Assembly: GCA_041653955.1 (NCBI GenBank)
Contig: JBAZEH010000048.1
Span: 1 to 6,277 of the forward strand
Origin: UBA1562 sp041653955
Lineage (GTDB): Bacteria; Omnitrophota; Gorgyraeia; Gygaellales; Profunditerraquicolaceae
Direction: 5' to 3'
DNA: 6,277 nucleotides
Shown here: piece after piece, positions 5,474 to 6,277 of the stretch
How the letters are laid out: each line of letters opens with the position of its first letter
Position numbering within the stretch: position 1 is the stretch's first letter
Made by a program: the position numbers and the translations under genes
Notes under the pieces: generated by a model
What the model was told of the DNA's origin: nothing
What the model saw: the letters and a program-made list of their open reading frames with translations, nothing else
Database searches by the model: none

Positions 5474-6150
5474 CTTGTCCCCAGTGTAAAATCAATAGCA
5501 GCCTGACAATGTATTATCGTAGTATCATATACAGGCACGCAGGCGTCAGCATGGTTTACAAGTAGCCCTATTTCGGTACATCCGTATATGATTGCCTCTG
5601 CACCATTTACTATTAGTTTCTTTATAATCTGCCTGTATCTTTCAGCGGAGGATTCTAAAATTATGCCCTGTGAAATTTCGTTATAGATAACACTTGATAT
5701 GTATCTCCTGTCTTCTTCTTCAGGCACTATAACCTCAGGTATTAATCTTGATTTGAAATAGCCCCTCTCCATTGTATAAACCGTTGCAATTAAGCCTACC
5801 CTGCCATAGTCTTCTATGTAGGGATTTATGCAATCGGCTATATGGATTAAAGGTATGCTTATTTTAGACTGGATATAATCAGCCCCCTCATGCCCTGTTA
5901 CGGAGCATATAAAAATACCCTCAGCTCCTGCCCTCTCCAATTCCCCAGCAGCGTGTAAAATTTTATTTGCTGCCACGAGGAAATTGCCGTTCCTCTGATG
6001 TTCCTCTACATCGGCAAAGTTTAGGGAATACATCAGCATCTCAGCAGAGTTTAAATCCCCCAGCCTATCCCTTATACCACGATTTATAAGCTGGTAATAA
6101 GTGTCTGTAGACTCCCAGCTCATGCCGCCAACCAAGCCTATCTTTTTCAC
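5470..6150 (-). CDS. Aspartate/glutamate racemase family protein with altered first active-site motif
   Basis: At 226 residues this has the normal length of an Asp/Glu racemase, a cofactor-independent enzyme that inverts amino acids using one residue from each of two similar lobes. The opening KKIGLVGGMSWESTDTYY (2-19) is the hallmark N-terminus. The second-lobe motif YGCTEIGLLV (189-198) holds the expected catalytic Cys191. The first-lobe motif, usually 'CTNTMH' or 'ANT.H' and supplying a Cys or Thr, is here CSVTGH (82-87): Thr85 and His87 are kept, but the catalytic position (83) is Ser and the usual Asn (84) is Val. Activity or substrate range may therefore differ. D-Asp or D-Glu for cell wall use is the usual family role; none is shown here. 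The start is GTG at 6150 with GGAGG four bases before it, overlapping the previous stop by four bases (GTGA). It overlaps the methyltransferase likewise. Finding it in a phage structural operon is unusual. Confidence 0.87.
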   Translation of the reverse strand: MKKIGLVGGMSWESTDTYYQLINRGIRDRLGDLNSAEMLMYSLNFADVEEHQRNGNFLVAANKILHAAGELERAGAEGIFICSVTGHEGADYIQSKISIPLIHIADCINPYIEDYGRVGLIATVYTMERGYFKSRLIPEVIVPEEEDRRYISSVIYNEISQGIILESSAERYRQIIKKLIVNGAEAIIYGCTEIGLLVNHADACVPVYDTTIIHCQAAIDFTLGTS

Positions 6151-6277
6151 TGCGCCTCCATTTTTCTTATTTCTTCAAGCCCCTTCTTAAAATACTGATA
6201 TGGGTTTGATATTCCATTTATGTTAAAATCTTTCTTGAATCTATCCGGCAGCAGGTCTTTATTTTTTTCATGCATTA
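6147..6277 (-). CDS. 3' end of an unidentified gene cut by the right edge
   Basis: An open frame runs from the right edge to the TGA at 6147-6149, which overlaps the racemase GTG by four bases. The visible part, from an in-frame ATG at 6275, would be 42 residues, charged and Lys/Glu-rich (ending EEIRKMEAQ) with an aromatic patch NPYQYFKKG. The ATG is only two bases from the edge, so I cannot tell whether it is a true start or an internal Met. The tight four-base overlap argues that it is coding and in the same operon. No family is recognised. Confidence 0.55.
   Translation of the reverse strand, partial: MHEKNKDLLPDRFKKDFNINGISNPYQYFKKGLEEIRKMEAQ
6155..6159 (-). promoter_or_regulatory. Ribosome binding site of the racemase gene
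   Basis: GGAGG lies four bases before the GTG at 6150 and inside the last codons of the upstream frame. It decides the start, since no ATG is nearby in that frame and the conserved KKIGLVGGM follows directly. Confidence 0.8.

Overview
The window is part of the structural (late) gene module of a tailed bacteriophage or prophage of the long-tailed, HK97-like siphovirus kind. Every gene I can support lies on the minus strand, so transcription runs from the right edge to the left edge. The DNA is moderately AT-rich by eye. Several genes have strong AGGAGG-type ribosome binding sites, and GTG and TTG starts occur. This fits a bacterial virus, with a Bacillota-like host possible, but the host cannot be fixed from the sequence.

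Layout in transcription order: (1) the 3' end of an unidentified gene (6147-6277); (2) an Asp/Glu-racemase family protein (5470-6150, GTG start); (3) a small class I SAM-dependent methyltransferase (5015-5473, TTG start); (4) a gp6-like head-tail connector (4430-5014); (5) an HK97 gp10-family neck protein (4059-4433); (6) a terminator-like hairpin with a T-run (3999-4025); (7) a probable tail terminator or completion protein (3562-3987); (8) a 64-residue basic protein of unknown role (3367-3561); (9) the tail tube (major tail) protein (2404-3366); (10) a 38-residue predicted single-span membrane protein (2298-2414); (11) the tail assembly chaperone (1933-2283) and its predicted -1 frameshift product (1724-2283); (12) the N-terminal 577 residues of the tape measure protein (1-1731), which runs off the left edge.

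Items 4, 5, 7, 9, 11 and 12 form the usual sequence from head-tail connector through neck, tail terminator, tube and chaperones to tape measure. Together they would build the portal-side neck and the tail. Nearly all junctions are 4-base overlaps or abutting stop/start codons, so translation is probably coupled. The chaperone frameshift is supported by an A8 run containing an in-register A_AAA_AAA heptamer, a GC-rich inverted repeat directly after it, and a 77-codon open -1 frame that closes exactly over the tape measure start.

The parts that go beyond a standard tail module are the racemase and methyltransferase pair embedded in the morphogenesis operon (the racemase has a changed first active-site motif), the 38-residue membrane ORF between the tube and chaperone genes, the mid-operon terminator-like hairpin, and the lack of a separate recognisable head-closure (stopper) gene. 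I see no tRNA, rRNA, CRISPR array, insertion sequence or attachment site, and no convincing plus-strand gene.
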